DNA from: Streptomyces sp. RB17
GTDB lineage: Bacteria; Actinomycetota; Actinomycetes; Streptomycetales; Streptomycetaceae
Direction of reading: 5' to 3'
DNA length: 64,000 nucleotides
NCBI RefSeq assembly: GCF_009604455.1
Contig: NZ_WEGL01000015.1
Span: forward strand, 1 to 64,000
The notes under the pieces are model-generated. The model was not told where the DNA came from and ran no database searches. It worked only from the letters and a program-made list of their open reading frames with translations. This document shows, piece by piece, positions 51,968 through 60,795 of this stretch. A program made the translations under genes and the position numbers. Numbering within the stretch: position 1 is the stretch's first letter; each line of letters begins with the position of its first letter.

Positions 51968-53759
51968 CAAGGCCGGGTAGTTAGCGTTTTCGCAGGTCAC
52001 GCAAGTGAGTTGAAGGATTCTCGACACAGGGCTACGGAGCTCGTTGGTACAGGCAGTCGACCAAGACAGCTTGTTCCGAAGGAGCTCCGTTGCCCCGTCA
52101 TTGTGTCCTGCCGTCTGCGCTGACGGCCATCACCCGAACGGTCACCGTGGCTGGGGGCCGGTTCGCTCCTGGGTATCTGGGGGAGTTGACGGCGGTCGTG
52201 CCGTTTGAGCTGGTGGACGCGGTTCTTGCGGAGACGAGGACGGTGCAGCAGCGGCTGCGTGATCTTCCGTCGCGGGTCGGGGTCTACTTTTTGCTGGCGA
52301 TGTGCCTGTTCCCTGAGGTCGGCTATCGCCTCGTCTGGGACAAGCTGACCGCGGGTCTGTCCGGGATGCCGGTGGTCTGTCCGTCGGCGAAGGCGTTGCG
52401 TGACCTGCGCCGGCGGCTTGGCAGCGCGCCGGTGCGGGCGTTGTTCGAGGTACTGGCCGGGTTGCTGGCCCGGCCTACGACGCCAGGTGTGCGTTTCGGT
52501 TCGTACCGGATGGTGTCGTTCGACGGCTGCAGTTCGCTGAGGGTTCCCGATTCCGAACGGAACCGGGCCTGGCTGGGCAGGACTTCGCATCATGGCTATC
52601 CGACGCTGGAGTTGATGACGCTGGTCGAGACCGGCACCCGGGCTCTGGGTGGTGCGGTGTTCGGCCCCACCGCCGAGGGCGAGACAAGCTACGCCGGCCG
52701 GCTGCTGCATTTGCTGCGGCCGGACATGCTGGTGCTGTGGGACAAAGGATTCGACAGCAACGCTTTCCTCGCGCAGGTCACCGACACCGGCGCCCAGGTC
52801 CTGGGTCGGCTCCGCAGCAACCGGCGCACGCCGGTCCTCACCCGCCTCGCTGACGGCTTCTACCTGTCGGTGATCGGCACCGTGAAAGTCCGGATCATCG
52901 ATGCACGGATCGCCGTGACCTGCGTGGACGGCACGTCCTTCACCGGGTCCTACCGACTGGTCACCACCCTGACCGACGCCCGCCGTCACCCCGCCACCGC
53001 GCTGGTGGGCCTCTATCACCAGCGCTGGGAACATGAATCCGCGTACTACGCGCTCCGCCACACGATCATGAACGGGCGCAATCTGCGCTCGGGCGACCCG
53101 GCAGGCATCGAGCAGGAGATGTGGTCACTGCTCACGCTCTACCAGGCCCTACGCACCGTGATGGTCGGTGCCGCCGAGTCCCTCCCCGGCACTGACCCGG
53201 ACCGCTGCTGTTTCAGCATCACGCTCCACACCGCCCGCGACCAGGTGATCCAGGCCACCGGCATCGTCACCGCGGACACCGATCGGGACACTCGTCTCGG
53301 GATGATCGGCCGTCGGATCCTGATCGGCCTGCTGCCGCCCCGGCAACGGGTCAGCACCCGCAAGGTCAAGTCACCGATATCCCGCTACAGGGACCGACGC
53401 GAAGACGGCCGCCCCGCCATCAGCCGCACCGTCACCCACCTCGACGTCACTGTCCTCGAACCCGTGGATCACTCACCCGCACTTCCCTCGGCCTCCCGGG
53501 ACGACTGGCACGCAGCCCCAGCCTCGCGGCGCCGACACCGTATCCTGGCCCTGCTCCAGGAAGACCCCACGCGTCTCTGGCAGCCTCGCGACATCGCCGC
53601 CCACGTCGGCGATGTCACCCTGGAGACCATGTACAGACAACTGAATCGGTGGGCCGCCAGCGGCCTCATCCGCAAACTCGGACCCGGCCTCTACGCCGCA
53701 ACACCGTGGTCTCCAGCTTCACTTGCGTGACCTGCGAAAACGCTAAGTACCCGGCCTTG
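51968..53759. mobile_element. IS4-family element with 41-bp inverted repeats
   Basis: The ends 51968-52008 and 53719-53759 are inverted repeats of 41 bp (starting CAAGGCCGGGTA) with one mismatch. The 1792-bp element has a single complete transposase whose last codons and stop lie inside the right repeat. It looks intact. Confidence 0.9.
52090..53730 (+). CDS. IS4-family transposase
   Basis: 546 residues from TTG 52090 (GAAGGAGCTCCG before it). Domain order: N-terminal Nf4-like region (LPSRVGVYFLLAMCLFPEVG), DDE core with MVSFDGCSSLRVPDSERN (first Asp), LVLWDKGFDSNAFLAQVTDT (second Asp) and LVGLYHQRWEHESAYYALRH carrying the YREK-like Glu. A C-terminal winged-helix-like end (DIAAHVGDVTLETMYRQLNR) is unusual and may bind the long repeats. 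No lesion is seen. Confidence 0.9.
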   Translation: MPRHCVLPSALTAITRTVTVAGGRFAPGYLGELTAVVPFELVDAVLAETRTVQQRLRDLPSRVGVYFLLAMCLFPEVGYRLVWDKLTAGLSGMPVVCPSAKALRDLRRRLGSAPVRALFEVLAGLLARPTTPGVRFGSYRMVSFDGCSSLRVPDSERNRAWLGRTSHHGYPTLELMTLVETGTRALGGAVFGPTAEGETSYAGRLLHLLRPDMLVLWDKGFDSNAFLAQVTDTGAQVLGRLRSNRRTPVLTRLADGFYLSVIGTVKVRIIDARIAVTCVDGTSFTGSYRLVTTLTDARRHPATALVGLYHQRWEHESAYYALRHTIMNGRNLRSGDPAGIEQEMWSLLTLYQALRTVMVGAAESLPGTDPDRCCFSITLHTARDQVIQATGIVTADTDRDTRLGMIGRRILIGLLPPRQRVSTRKVKSPISRYRDRREDGRPAISRTVTHLDVTVLEPVDHSPALPSASRDDWHAAPASRRRHRILALLQEDPTRLWQPRDIAAHVGDVTLETMYRQLNRWAASGLIRKLGPGLYAATPWSPASLA

Positions 53760-53925
53760 AGGGAAGACCCGATCACTAGAGCGTAGGTTTTGGCCATGCC
53801 TGGGGACTGGCGGATGGATCGGATCGGGATTGAGTGGCCCCGTTGGTGAGTGGGGTGCCCGGGCCGGTGGCTTGATCGGTCCGCGAGTCTTGATCGCTGC
53901 TGAGCCTGCTGATTAGTTGGTCGGC

Positions 53926-54474
53926 ATGACTGAACTTGGAACCGTCGGCTGGCCGCCTGCCCCGATCAAGACCGAGCGGCTCGTACTGCGCGAGTCCGAG
54001 GCCCGGGATCGCGAGGCGGTCATCGAGCTGAACGCTTCGCCAGAGGTGAACACCTACCTTGGTGGTCCTCGACCGCGTGCCGAGCTCGAGCGCACGGTGC
54101 CCGAGGTGCCCGGGCAGCGCCGTGACTGGTTCGTGGTCGAGCTCGACGGAGCAATGATCGGCACGATCCAGCTCAAACCGCATGCCCCCGAGCGTCCGAG
54201 TGACCGCCGTCTGGAGGTGGGGGAGACCGAGCTCGGCTACTTGTTCCTGACGGAGGCGTGGGGACGCGGGTACGCCACCGAGGCGTGTGCAGCGGCACTC
54301 GACTGGTTTGCCGGCGCGCTGCCCGGTGAGCCGGTGGTGCTCTACACCCAGACCGCCAACGCCCGCTCGATGCGCCTCGCGGCGAAGCTCGGGTTCACCG
54401 AGCTGGAACGGTTCGAGGCGTACGGCGCCGAGCAGTGGTTCGGCGTCTGGTCTGCGGTCACACCGGTCGAGTGA
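53926..54474 (+). CDS. GNAT-family acetyltransferase (RimJ/RimL type)
   Basis: 182 residues. IKTERLVLRESEARDREAVI is the start of the Acetyltransf_3 type, ETELGYLFLTEAWGRGYATE the acetyl-CoA loop (WGRGYATEA) and TQTANARSMRLAAKLGFTEL the C-terminal motif. It acetylates an N-terminus or small amine. ATG 53926 is favoured over the earlier in-frame TTG 53917. It follows the IS4 element by 167 bases. Confidence 0.85.
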   Translation: MTELGTVGWPPAPIKTERLVLRESEARDREAVIELNASPEVNTYLGGPRPRAELERTVPEVPGQRRDWFVVELDGAMIGTIQLKPHAPERPSDRRLEVGETELGYLFLTEAWGRGYATEACAAALDWFAGALPGEPVVLYTQTANARSMRLAAKLGFTELERFEAYGAEQWFGVWSAVTPVE

Positions 54475-54669
54475 GCTCGTACTCGACGAAAGGTGGCTCA
54501 GCACCTGAATGGCGCTCAACCCCAGGAAGACAGAAGGTACTTCGAGGGAACTGCACAGGCCACTTCTTGTTCACTTCACGGGATCTACTCGCATAGACCG
54601 GTGTGGTGGTGTCATGCCGTCAGCCGCCCGTCACCCCCTGTCCGGGCCGACTCTGCGGGAGAACCCCAC

Positions 54670-55203
54670 ATGCGTCGCTTCACCGCCACCGCCACCGCCA
54701 CCGCCACCGCCTGCGCCCTGGTCCTCGGGGCCGCGGGACTGATTGCCGCCTCGGCCGGCACCGCCCAGGCGTCGACCTGTTCCCACGCTTACCTGCCGCT
54801 GCAGGATTCCTCGTGCACGCCCGGGGCCTACAACCCGGACGTCACCCAGTCGAACATCCACAGCACTATCTGCGTGTCCGGCTGGACCGGCACCGTCCGC
54901 CCCCCGACGTCCTACACCAACCCCCTCAAGGCCCAGGGCATCATCGACTACGGCTACTCCGACACCAACATGGCCGACTACGAGGAGGACCACCTCGTCC
55001 CCCTCGAACTCGGCGGCGCCCCCCGCGATCCCGGCAACCTGTGGCCCGAGCCCTACTCCGGCTCGCAGACCGCGCACTCCAAGGACGGAGTGGAGACGAA
55101 GCTGAAGAACGCCGTCTGCGCCGGCACCATCACCCTGTCCGCCGCCCGCAGCGCCATCAAGAACAACTGGACCACGGCCCTGCAGGTCACCGGAATCGGC
55201 TGA
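54670..55203 (+). CDS. Secreted HNH-like protein
   Basis: 177 residues from ATG 54670. The signal peptide is MRRFTATATATATACALVLG followed by AAGLIAASAGTAQAS with cleavage after AQA; its Thr-Ala run is encoded by a tandem ACCGCC repeat. The mature part has Cys residues (CSHAYLPLQDSSC) and YEEDHLVPLELGGAPRDPGN then LWPEP, a D/E-D-H...N pattern as in HNH/GmrSD-type nuclease domains. It ends with a helical KLKNAVCAGTITLSAARSAI. An extracellular nuclease is plausible. The lipoprotein 0.6 kb downstream has the same domain. Confidence 0.7.
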   Translation: MRRFTATATATATACALVLGAAGLIAASAGTAQASTCSHAYLPLQDSSCTPGAYNPDVTQSNIHSTICVSGWTGTVRPPTSYTNPLKAQGIIDYGYSDTNMADYEEDHLVPLELGGAPRDPGNLWPEPYSGSQTAHSKDGVETKLKNAVCAGTITLSAARSAIKNNWTTALQVTGIG

Positions 55204-55772
55204 CACCCTCACCCGCCGGTACGTTCAGCCCACGCGCTGGACGTACCGGCACAGACGTCCCAGGCCCCTCCTCCGGGTCAGGCCGCACGGCCCGTGGGCG
55301 GATCCGGATCCGTCGACTGCGGCTGTTCCTTGTGGTGGGCGGTAACCGAACGCCGGGATCAGCCAACCGAACTGCCGGCCACGGTTGTCAAGCCCGACCC
55401 GCCGTCCGCTGCCGCGCGCCCCGCAGGCCCCGCAGACGGCCTTCACAATCTGATCAGCAAGACCGGCGACGTCCGGGGCAGCGCAGCCGCACTCGACTTC
55501 CGCCAGCAGGCAGCCATCTGGCGCCGGATGGCACAGTGCGCTGAACGTTAGGGCCGCTGGTGAGCTGACGCTGCAGCCCCTCCGATCGGGTACGTGTGGA
55601 CAGCGACGGCCGGCGAGGCCATGCCTCGCCGGGACGAGCGGTCCTGGCGTTCTCGGCAGGCCGTGCTGTTCCAGTGGCCCATCGCGCGCCTGCGTGCCCC
55701 AGGGCGGGCGATACAAGAACGTCGGGATGGGGGAGCATGTGCTTGGTTGTCGCTCGTTCGTGAGGGGTCGTC
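55204..55772. other. Stretch between the two HNH-like genes
   Basis: About 570 bases. An 85-codon plus frame at 55294-55551 ends GLHNLISKTGDVRGSAAALD and QAAIWRRMAQCAER; its last 35 codons look protein-like but no family is recognised. Nothing else stands out. Confidence 0.35.
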
Positions 55773-56444
55773 ATGGGTTCCATCCACCGTGCCGTTGCGC
55801 CGGTACTGCTGTGCTGCCTGCTGCTGGCGGGCTGTTCATCCGGTTCGCAGTCCGGGCCGGATACCTCGGGGAAGGATGGAGCGTCGGCGGCGGGCGCATC
55901 GGGGACTGCCGTGCCCGCAGACACGGCCAAGATTGCGGTGGGTGTGGGGCCGCAGACGACGTACACGGTGCAGCAGCAGCCGTCTGCGGGCAGCTGCCAT
56001 TTCCGGTATGAGAAGGGCGAGCCTCTCGAGGACCGGGCGTGCACACCGGGTGCCGTCTCCCCGGCGGTGACCCAGGCGAACCTGACGTCGACGATCTGCC
56101 GCAAGGGCGGGTACACCAAGAACATCCGGCCGCCGGAGTCGGTGACCCGTAAGGAGAAGGAGCTGAACGCGGCCTCCTACGGCTACACGGGCAGCCTGGG
56201 GGATGCTGAGTACGACCATCTGATCAGCCTCCAGCTTGGCGGTGATCCGAACGATGCCCGCAATCTGTGGGTGGAGCCGGCTGATCCGGGTCACAAGCCA
56301 GGCGCTGGGGTGAACAATCTGAAGGATCCCGTGGAGACGAAGTTGCACACTGCGGTCTGCTCGGGGAAGGTCACCCTCGCGGCAGCACAGCAGGCCATCG
56401 TCACCGACTGGACTACGGCCCTCAGCCGGCTCGGTGTCGGCTGA
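55773..56444 (+). CDS. HNH-like lipoprotein
   Basis: 223 residues from ATG 55773. Lipoprotein signal with lipobox LLLAGC (Cys at about residue 21), a Ser/Gly/Ala spacer, then the same domain as the protein before: CHFRYEKGEPLEDRACTPGA, GDAEYDHLISLQLGGDPNDA, RNLWVEP and KLHTAVCSGKVTLAAAQQAI. The D-H pair and the Asn of the HNH pattern are kept, with paired Cys residues. It would be anchored to the outer face of the membrane. The two genes are likely a tandem duplication that diverged into free and anchored forms. Confidence 0.7.
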   Translation: MGSIHRAVAPVLLCCLLLAGCSSGSQSGPDTSGKDGASAAGASGTAVPADTAKIAVGVGPQTTYTVQQQPSAGSCHFRYEKGEPLEDRACTPGAVSPAVTQANLTSTICRKGGYTKNIRPPESVTRKEKELNAASYGYTGSLGDAEYDHLISLQLGGDPNDARNLWVEPADPGHKPGAGVNNLKDPVETKLHTAVCSGKVTLAAAQQAIVTDWTTALSRLGVG

Positions 56445-56531
56445 TCCTGCCAAGCCGGATGAGCTCGTCGATGCTCATTCAGTAGCGGCGACCTGATCCG
56501 ATACTCCCGCTGCGCCCCGTCGCAGGTTCAA

Positions 56532-56762
56532 ATCCACGAACCCGATTCGAGTCGATTTTCGCCACTGTCCGGCTCCGGACCAAGGCCACCCGGGGCGGTG
56601 GCAGCGCGGCCGCCGCCCTGGCCATGGTCTTCAAGCTCGTCGAGTGTGCCCAGCAGCGGTGGCGGGCCGTGAATGCACCCCACCTCGTCGCCCTGGTCCG
56701 CGCCGGAGCCCGCCTCGAGCGCCGCCACCTCGTCGAACGCTCCGAGAGCCATGCGGCCTGAA
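56532..56762 (+). pseudogene. C-terminal scrap of an IS256-family transposase
   Basis: TNPI, one inserted base, then ESIFATVRLRTKATRGGGSA and AMVFKLVECAQQRWRAVNAP to LVERSESHAA. It covers the last 70 residues. It begins at the very motif where the other IS256 fragment (22443-22862) ends. Confidence 0.8.
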
Positions 56763-56936
56763 CGACCGCAATTGATCCACGGGTCATGACTCCTGCCCCC
56801 TCAGCCCGGCAGCAGGCCGGCGCGTCGGGCCGATGAGTTTGCCGCTTGCCTGAAGTCTTCCTCGTGACAAGCCCGCCCCGTCGGCGGATCAGGAAACGCC
56901 GGATCCTGCTGTCATGGAGGAGAGATGGAGACCAGG

Positions 56937-57521
56937 ATGAACAATCCGATTCGGCTGTACATGTCCATGTCGCTCGACGGCTATATCGCCGGCCCGGACG
57001 ATCGGCCAGGGCAGGAGCTCGGACGCGACGGTGGACGGCTCTTCAACTGGCTCGACGACCGGGAGTCCGACGGTCCGAGCGGCCAGGTCTACCGCGAGGC
57101 GCTGGCGACCGGCGCGGTGATCTCCGGCCGTCGGACCTTCGAACTCGCCGGGCGCTGGCAGGGCGATCACCACGACGGCGTGCCGATCTTCGTACTCACC
57201 CACCAGGTGGATGACGGGGACGTGCCACCCGGCCACGCGCGTTTCGTCACCGATGTCGAGGACTGCGCCCGTCAGGCTCGCGCAGCCGCAGGGGACCGGC
57301 CGGTCATGGCCCATGGGGCGGGGGCGGCCCAAGCACTTCTCCGAGCCGGGCAGGTGGACGAGATGGAGATCCACCTGGTTCCGGTCCTCCTCGGAGACGG
57401 TCGACGGCTGTTCGGCCACCTGGGTAGCGATCACATCGAACTCGACCTCGTCCGACGGCTGGAGGATCGAGACGTTACGCATCTTCGCTACCGGGTGCAT
57501 CGACCCGAGGAGGCCGCGTGA
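56937..57521 (+). CDS. Dihydrofolate reductase-like (RibD C-terminal) protein
   Basis: 194 residues from ATG 56937 (ATG 56925 is possible). RLYMSMSLDGYIAGPDDRPG is the typical start of the DHFR/RibD-C family, VISGRRTFELAGRW and PVMAHGAGAAQALLRAGQVD the NADPH-binding parts, and HLVPVLLGDGRRLF the conserved end. These reductases act on unknown pterin- or pyrimidine-like substrates. The next gene overlaps by four bases, so the two are co-translated. Confidence 0.85.
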   Translation: MNNPIRLYMSMSLDGYIAGPDDRPGQELGRDGGRLFNWLDDRESDGPSGQVYREALATGAVISGRRTFELAGRWQGDHHDGVPIFVLTHQVDDGDVPPGHARFVTDVEDCARQARAAAGDRPVMAHGAGAAQALLRAGQVDEMEIHLVPVLLGDGRRLFGHLGSDHIELDLVRRLEDRDVTHLRYRVHRPEEAA

Positions 57522-57931
57522 AGACGCTCTTTGTCTCCTACCGTGTCACCGACCTCAACGGCTCGCTCGGTTTCTACACCACCTTGGGCTACGCCGAACT
57601 GGGCAGGGTCGAGGGCGGCGACGGGGCTCGCCTCGTGATCCTCAAGTTCCCCGACGAACCGGCGGCCTCGCTTGAACTGGTCCACCGCCCCGGCGACGGA
57701 CCGGTCGACGTGGGCAGCGGTTTCGACCACCTCGCGATCCAGGTGGAGAGTCTCGCCACCACCCTGGAGACGCTGACCGAAGCCGGCCTGAGGCCAGAAG
57801 GCCTCCAGTACCCGGGCGGCCCTCACGGCCCGAAGACGTCGTGGCTCACGGACCCGGATGGTTACCGGATCGAGTTGGTGGAGTGGCCGTCCGGGCATCC
57901 CGACGGCATCACTGCAGCAGACTTCGCCTGA
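57518..57931 (+). CDS. VOC-family protein
   Basis: 137 residues from GTG 57518, coupled to the DHFR-like gene (GTGA). VSYRVTDLNGSLGFYTTLGY and DHLAIQVESLATTLETLTEA are the two halves of the fold; the metal residues are a His in FDHLAIQ and Glu residues in SLELVHR and YRIELVEW. A lactoylglutathione-lyase-like role is possible but the substrate is unknown. Confidence 0.85.
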   Translation: MKTLFVSYRVTDLNGSLGFYTTLGYAELGRVEGGDGARLVILKFPDEPAASLELVHRPGDGPVDVGSGFDHLAIQVESLATTLETLTEAGLRPEGLQYPGGPHGPKTSWLTDPDGYRIELVEWPSGHPDGITAADFA

Positions 57932-58107
57932 GGCGGCCACGGTCTGCGGAGTGGCGAAGTTCCCCTCAGCGCGACCGCGGCGCAACGCGAGGCGACATCC
58001 CACCCCATCCACAGGTCTTGATGCGATGAAGGGGCGAAGTCCGCGCCCTCCGTGGGCGGCCCGGGTAGATCCCAGGTACCCACTCCGTGACGGCGAAGGA
58101 GCCCCAG
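57932..58107 (+). ncRNA. Possible bridge-RNA region of the IS110 element
   Basis: IS110-group elements encode a bridge RNA in the non-coding DNA upstream of the recombinase that pairs with donor and target. These 176 bases precede the IS110 gene and contain no gene. No structure or loops could be verified by eye, so this marks the place to look rather than a defined RNA. Confidence 0.25.
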
Positions 58108-59130
58108 GTGAGCGAGTACGACGGGCACCAGTACGTCGGTGTCGACCTGCACCGCAGGTGGTCTGTGATCGTGCGTCAGACCGAGGACGGTGTCCAACTG
58201 AGTGCAGTGCGCATCCTCAACGATCCGGTGGCACTCGGTCTGCAGATCGAGCAGGCCGGGCGCGATTCCGAGGTGGTCCTGGAGGCCACCTACGGCTGGT
58301 ACTGGGCGGCCGATGTCCTGCAGGCCGCCGGGGCACGCGTCCACCTGGCCCACCCGCTGGGCGTGACGGGCTTCGCCTACCGGCGCGTGAAGAACGACAT
58401 CCGCGATGTCGCGGACCTGGCGGACCTGCTGCGGATGGGCCGGCCGCCGGAAGCCTGGATCGCGCCACCGCAGGTCCGTGAGCTGCGGGAACTGGTGCGC
58501 TACCGAGCCAAGCTCGTCGCGCTGCGCTCAGGGCTGAAGGCCCAGGTGCATGCCGTGCTGGCCAAGGCCGGCGTACTGATCCCCGCTTCCGACCTGTTCG
58601 GTACCGACGGCCGAGCCCGGCTGGAGCAGACCTCGTTGGCCGGCCCGTATGCCCAGCGCCTCGCACTGTTACTCAAGCTGATCGACGGACTCGATGCCGA
58701 GGAAACCCTGTTCAACGGCCGTATCACGGAACGGCTTCGCCACCACGCCGGCTATCGGGCCATCCAGCAGCTGCCCGGCATCGGTAGCACTCTGGCGGCG
58801 GTGCTGGTCGCGGAGATCGGTGATGTGCACCGGTTCGCTTCCGCCGAGCGGTTGTGCTCATGGGCGGGGCTGACCCCACGGCACTACGAGTCCGACACCG
58901 TCGTCCGCCGCGGTCACGTCACCAAACAGGGCAGCAAGCTGGTGCGCTGGGCCGTGGTGGAGGCGATCCAGCGCAAGACCACCCCCAAGATCACCGAGGA
59001 CCGGGCCCGGATCGAGGCCCGCCGCGGCAGGAACATCGCCAAGATCGCCGCGGCACGCAAGCTGCTCACACTGGTCTACTACGGGCTGCGCGACGGAGAA
59101 ATCCGCGCCCTGGCCCGCCAGGCAGCCTGA
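58108..59130 (+). CDS. IS110-family transposase (DEDD recombinase)
   Basis: 340 residues. GTG 58108 follows AAGGAG by 8 bases (a GTG 21 bases earlier lacks a site). The RuvC-like domain shows YVGVDLHRRWSVIV (first Asp), EVVLEATYGWYWAADVL (Glu) and VKNDIRDVADLADLLRMG (Asp pair); the Tnp20 domain with RAIQQLPGIGSTLAAVLVAE and FASAERLCSWAGLTPRHYES holds the catalytic Ser. It is full length and undamaged. Confidence 0.9.
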   Translation: MSEYDGHQYVGVDLHRRWSVIVRQTEDGVQLSAVRILNDPVALGLQIEQAGRDSEVVLEATYGWYWAADVLQAAGARVHLAHPLGVTGFAYRRVKNDIRDVADLADLLRMGRPPEAWIAPPQVRELRELVRYRAKLVALRSGLKAQVHAVLAKAGVLIPASDLFGTDGRARLEQTSLAGPYAQRLALLLKLIDGLDAEETLFNGRITERLRHHAGYRAIQQLPGIGSTLAAVLVAEIGDVHRFASAERLCSWAGLTPRHYESDTVVRRGHVTKQGSKLVRWAVVEAIQRKTTPKITEDRARIEARRGRNIAKIAAARKLLTLVYYGLRDGEIRALARQAA

Positions 59131-59587
59131 GCACCTCGGACGCGGCAGGCGCGCGGTCGGGCAATTGCCTGACCCCCAGCACGGCGCGGTCGCGGTTTTG
59201 ATTGACCCCGCCTGCCGCACGTCGCAGAGCTCCATGCGGCCCCGCGCCGCGAAGGAATGACCGGCAGCCGAGCACGGCTCTGCCGTCACCCCATCAAGGG
59301 CTGGAGAACTTCAACCCCCACAACTGCATGTCCGACGAGCCGTCCCATCCCACCCGCAGTCGCCATCCCACCGACGGGGAGCCGGTCAACGCTGCCCAGA
59401 ACCACCGACAACCAGAGGAAATACCCCGCTTGACACACTCCGCCCCTTCAGGAATGACTATTGCTCCAGTCGGTCTCAGTGCGCTTCGCGCTCTGGTCTC
59501 TCGCTTCGCGCTGCCCGGCTGCCCTCGGCGGTCCGCGCCCGCTTGGCCGTCCCGAGCCTGTCAGAGGACCGGCCCTCTTGCCGTCTA
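59131..59587. other. IS110 downstream region, no gene
   Basis: About 460 bases; must contain the right end of the IS110 element, which cannot be placed by eye since these elements lack clear inverted repeats. No coding signal. Confidence 0.4.
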
Positions 59588-60085
59588 CTACTGTTCGGCG
59601 TTTTTGTTGATGCGTTCGCGGAGGAGGTCGGCGTGGCCGTTGTGCCGCGCGTACTCCTCGATCATGTGGGTGAGGATGTAGCGGAGTGAGAAGACGTCGT
59701 TTCGGTACCGCCCGGTGACGTCGGGGGATGGGGCGGCATCCACGATGTTGCGGGATCGGGCGCATTCCTCGTGCCAGATCGCGAACGCCTCGGATGGGTC
59801 TGCGGTGTCGACGGCGAAAGCGCCGCCGTCGCTTCGGGGCCAGTGCACATCGCTGTGCTCGCCGTTCAACACGTTCCGGAACCAGGTCCGCTCGACGTCA
59901 GCCATGTGCCGGACGAGGCCGAGCAGTGACAAGCCCGAGGGCTGCACGGCCTTTTGTCTGAGCTGCTCGGCTGTGAGCCCCGCACATGCCATGGCCAGCG
60001 TGTCACGCTGGCGTTGCAGGAAGGCGGTCAGCGTGGCGTGCTCATCGGCCACCCGCGGAGGTTCGGTCCTCTCCCGGTTGTCCAT
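59588..60085 (-). CDS. DinB-family (DUF664) protein
   Basis: 165 residues from ATG 60085. A four-helix DinB-like fold: ATLTAFLQRQRDTLAMACAG, LSLLGLVRHMADVERTWFRN with the metal-binding His, and RYILTHMIEEYARHNGHADL with the His pair (HM..EYxRHNGH). These are metal-dependent thiol transferases or proteins of unknown role (mycothiol-dependent group in actinobacteria). It stands alone. Confidence 0.85.
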   Translation of the reverse strand: MDNRERTEPPRVADEHATLTAFLQRQRDTLAMACAGLTAEQLRQKAVQPSGLSLLGLVRHMADVERTWFRNVLNGEHSDVHWPRSDGGAFAVDTADPSEAFAIWHEECARSRNIVDAAPSPDVTGRYRNDVFSLRYILTHMIEEYARHNGHADLLRERINKNAEQ

Positions 60086-60561
60086 CGGACCATCATGACA
60101 GCGAGGGGCGCACGGCAGTCGGATCTGTGCGGCTGACCTGCGCCGCCGAGGACCGGCTGCCGCTCGGCGGTTCGGCTCGAGCCTTCGGAGTGTGGAGGCT
60201 GGCCTTGGCATGCGTCCGGTGGTGGCTCCGCCCCCCGCCCCGAGGTCGGCCGACGCCGTGGTGCGCGCCCGCGGGGCGGCTCCCCCCTTTTTTGTGCCCG
60301 GGAGACGCGGCACGGGGCCGTGGTGTCTGTAAGCACTTGTTTTGGCAGTGCACGGAGTTGTTTTGGCCCCAGCGGCGGGTCGCTGGGGGGGCGTGTGTTG
60401 GTGTGATTCACGCCCCTGTAGCAAGGTGATTTGGCCCCACTTCGAGGTGCGTGGAGGGTTGCCGACCCGGCTCGACTCAGGTCGCGGACCGCCCGGTGAC
60501 CGCGGCGACTGGACGAGAACGGGCGATGGTGCGGCCGGCACTGGGATACGACGGTCGGGCC
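60086..60561. other. Gene-free stretch upstream of dinB-like gene
   Basis: About 475 bases of mixed composition with a G/C-skewed piece (GGGGGG near 60387). No supported gene. Confidence 0.4.
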
Positions 60562-60612
60562 CAACACGGCTGCGGCCGGCATCCCGTAGGGTGGCCGGCT
60601 GCAGCCGTGTTG
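60562..60612. terminator. Large hairpin after the istB relic
   Basis: A 19-bp stem with one mismatch (CAACACGGCTGCGGCCGGC) and a 13-base loop, 8 bases beyond the stop of the minus-strand istB piece. Confidence 0.75.
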
Positions 60613-60619
60613 GGGCAGG

Positions 60620-60775
60620 TCAGCGACGGCGCTTCTTCTGGCTCTGCGCGAACTGGTAGGACTGGGTGCCGGTCTCGACGATGTGCGCGTTCAACGTGAC
60701 CCGGTCGACGATCGCCGTGCAGAGGCGAGGGTCGGTGAAGGGCTGCTTCCACTTGGGTTTGCGGCTGGCTCGTCG
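60620..60775 (-). pseudogene. istB: 3' scrap of istB (IS21-family ATPase)
   Basis: The minus frame FTDPRLCTAIVDRVTLNAHI, VETGTQSYQFAQSQKKRRR is the C-terminal sensor region of IstB (DRLxHxAxI-like ending). The Walker motifs and istA are absent. Confidence 0.75.
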
Positions 60776-60795
60776 GCGCCGCCAGGATCGGCTGC

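Noticed and set aside
56470..56545. tRNA-like piece with GCAGGTTCAAATCC
   Set aside because: Resembles a T-arm only; no anticodon stem or matching acceptor could be drawn. It may be an old att scrap but is unsupported.
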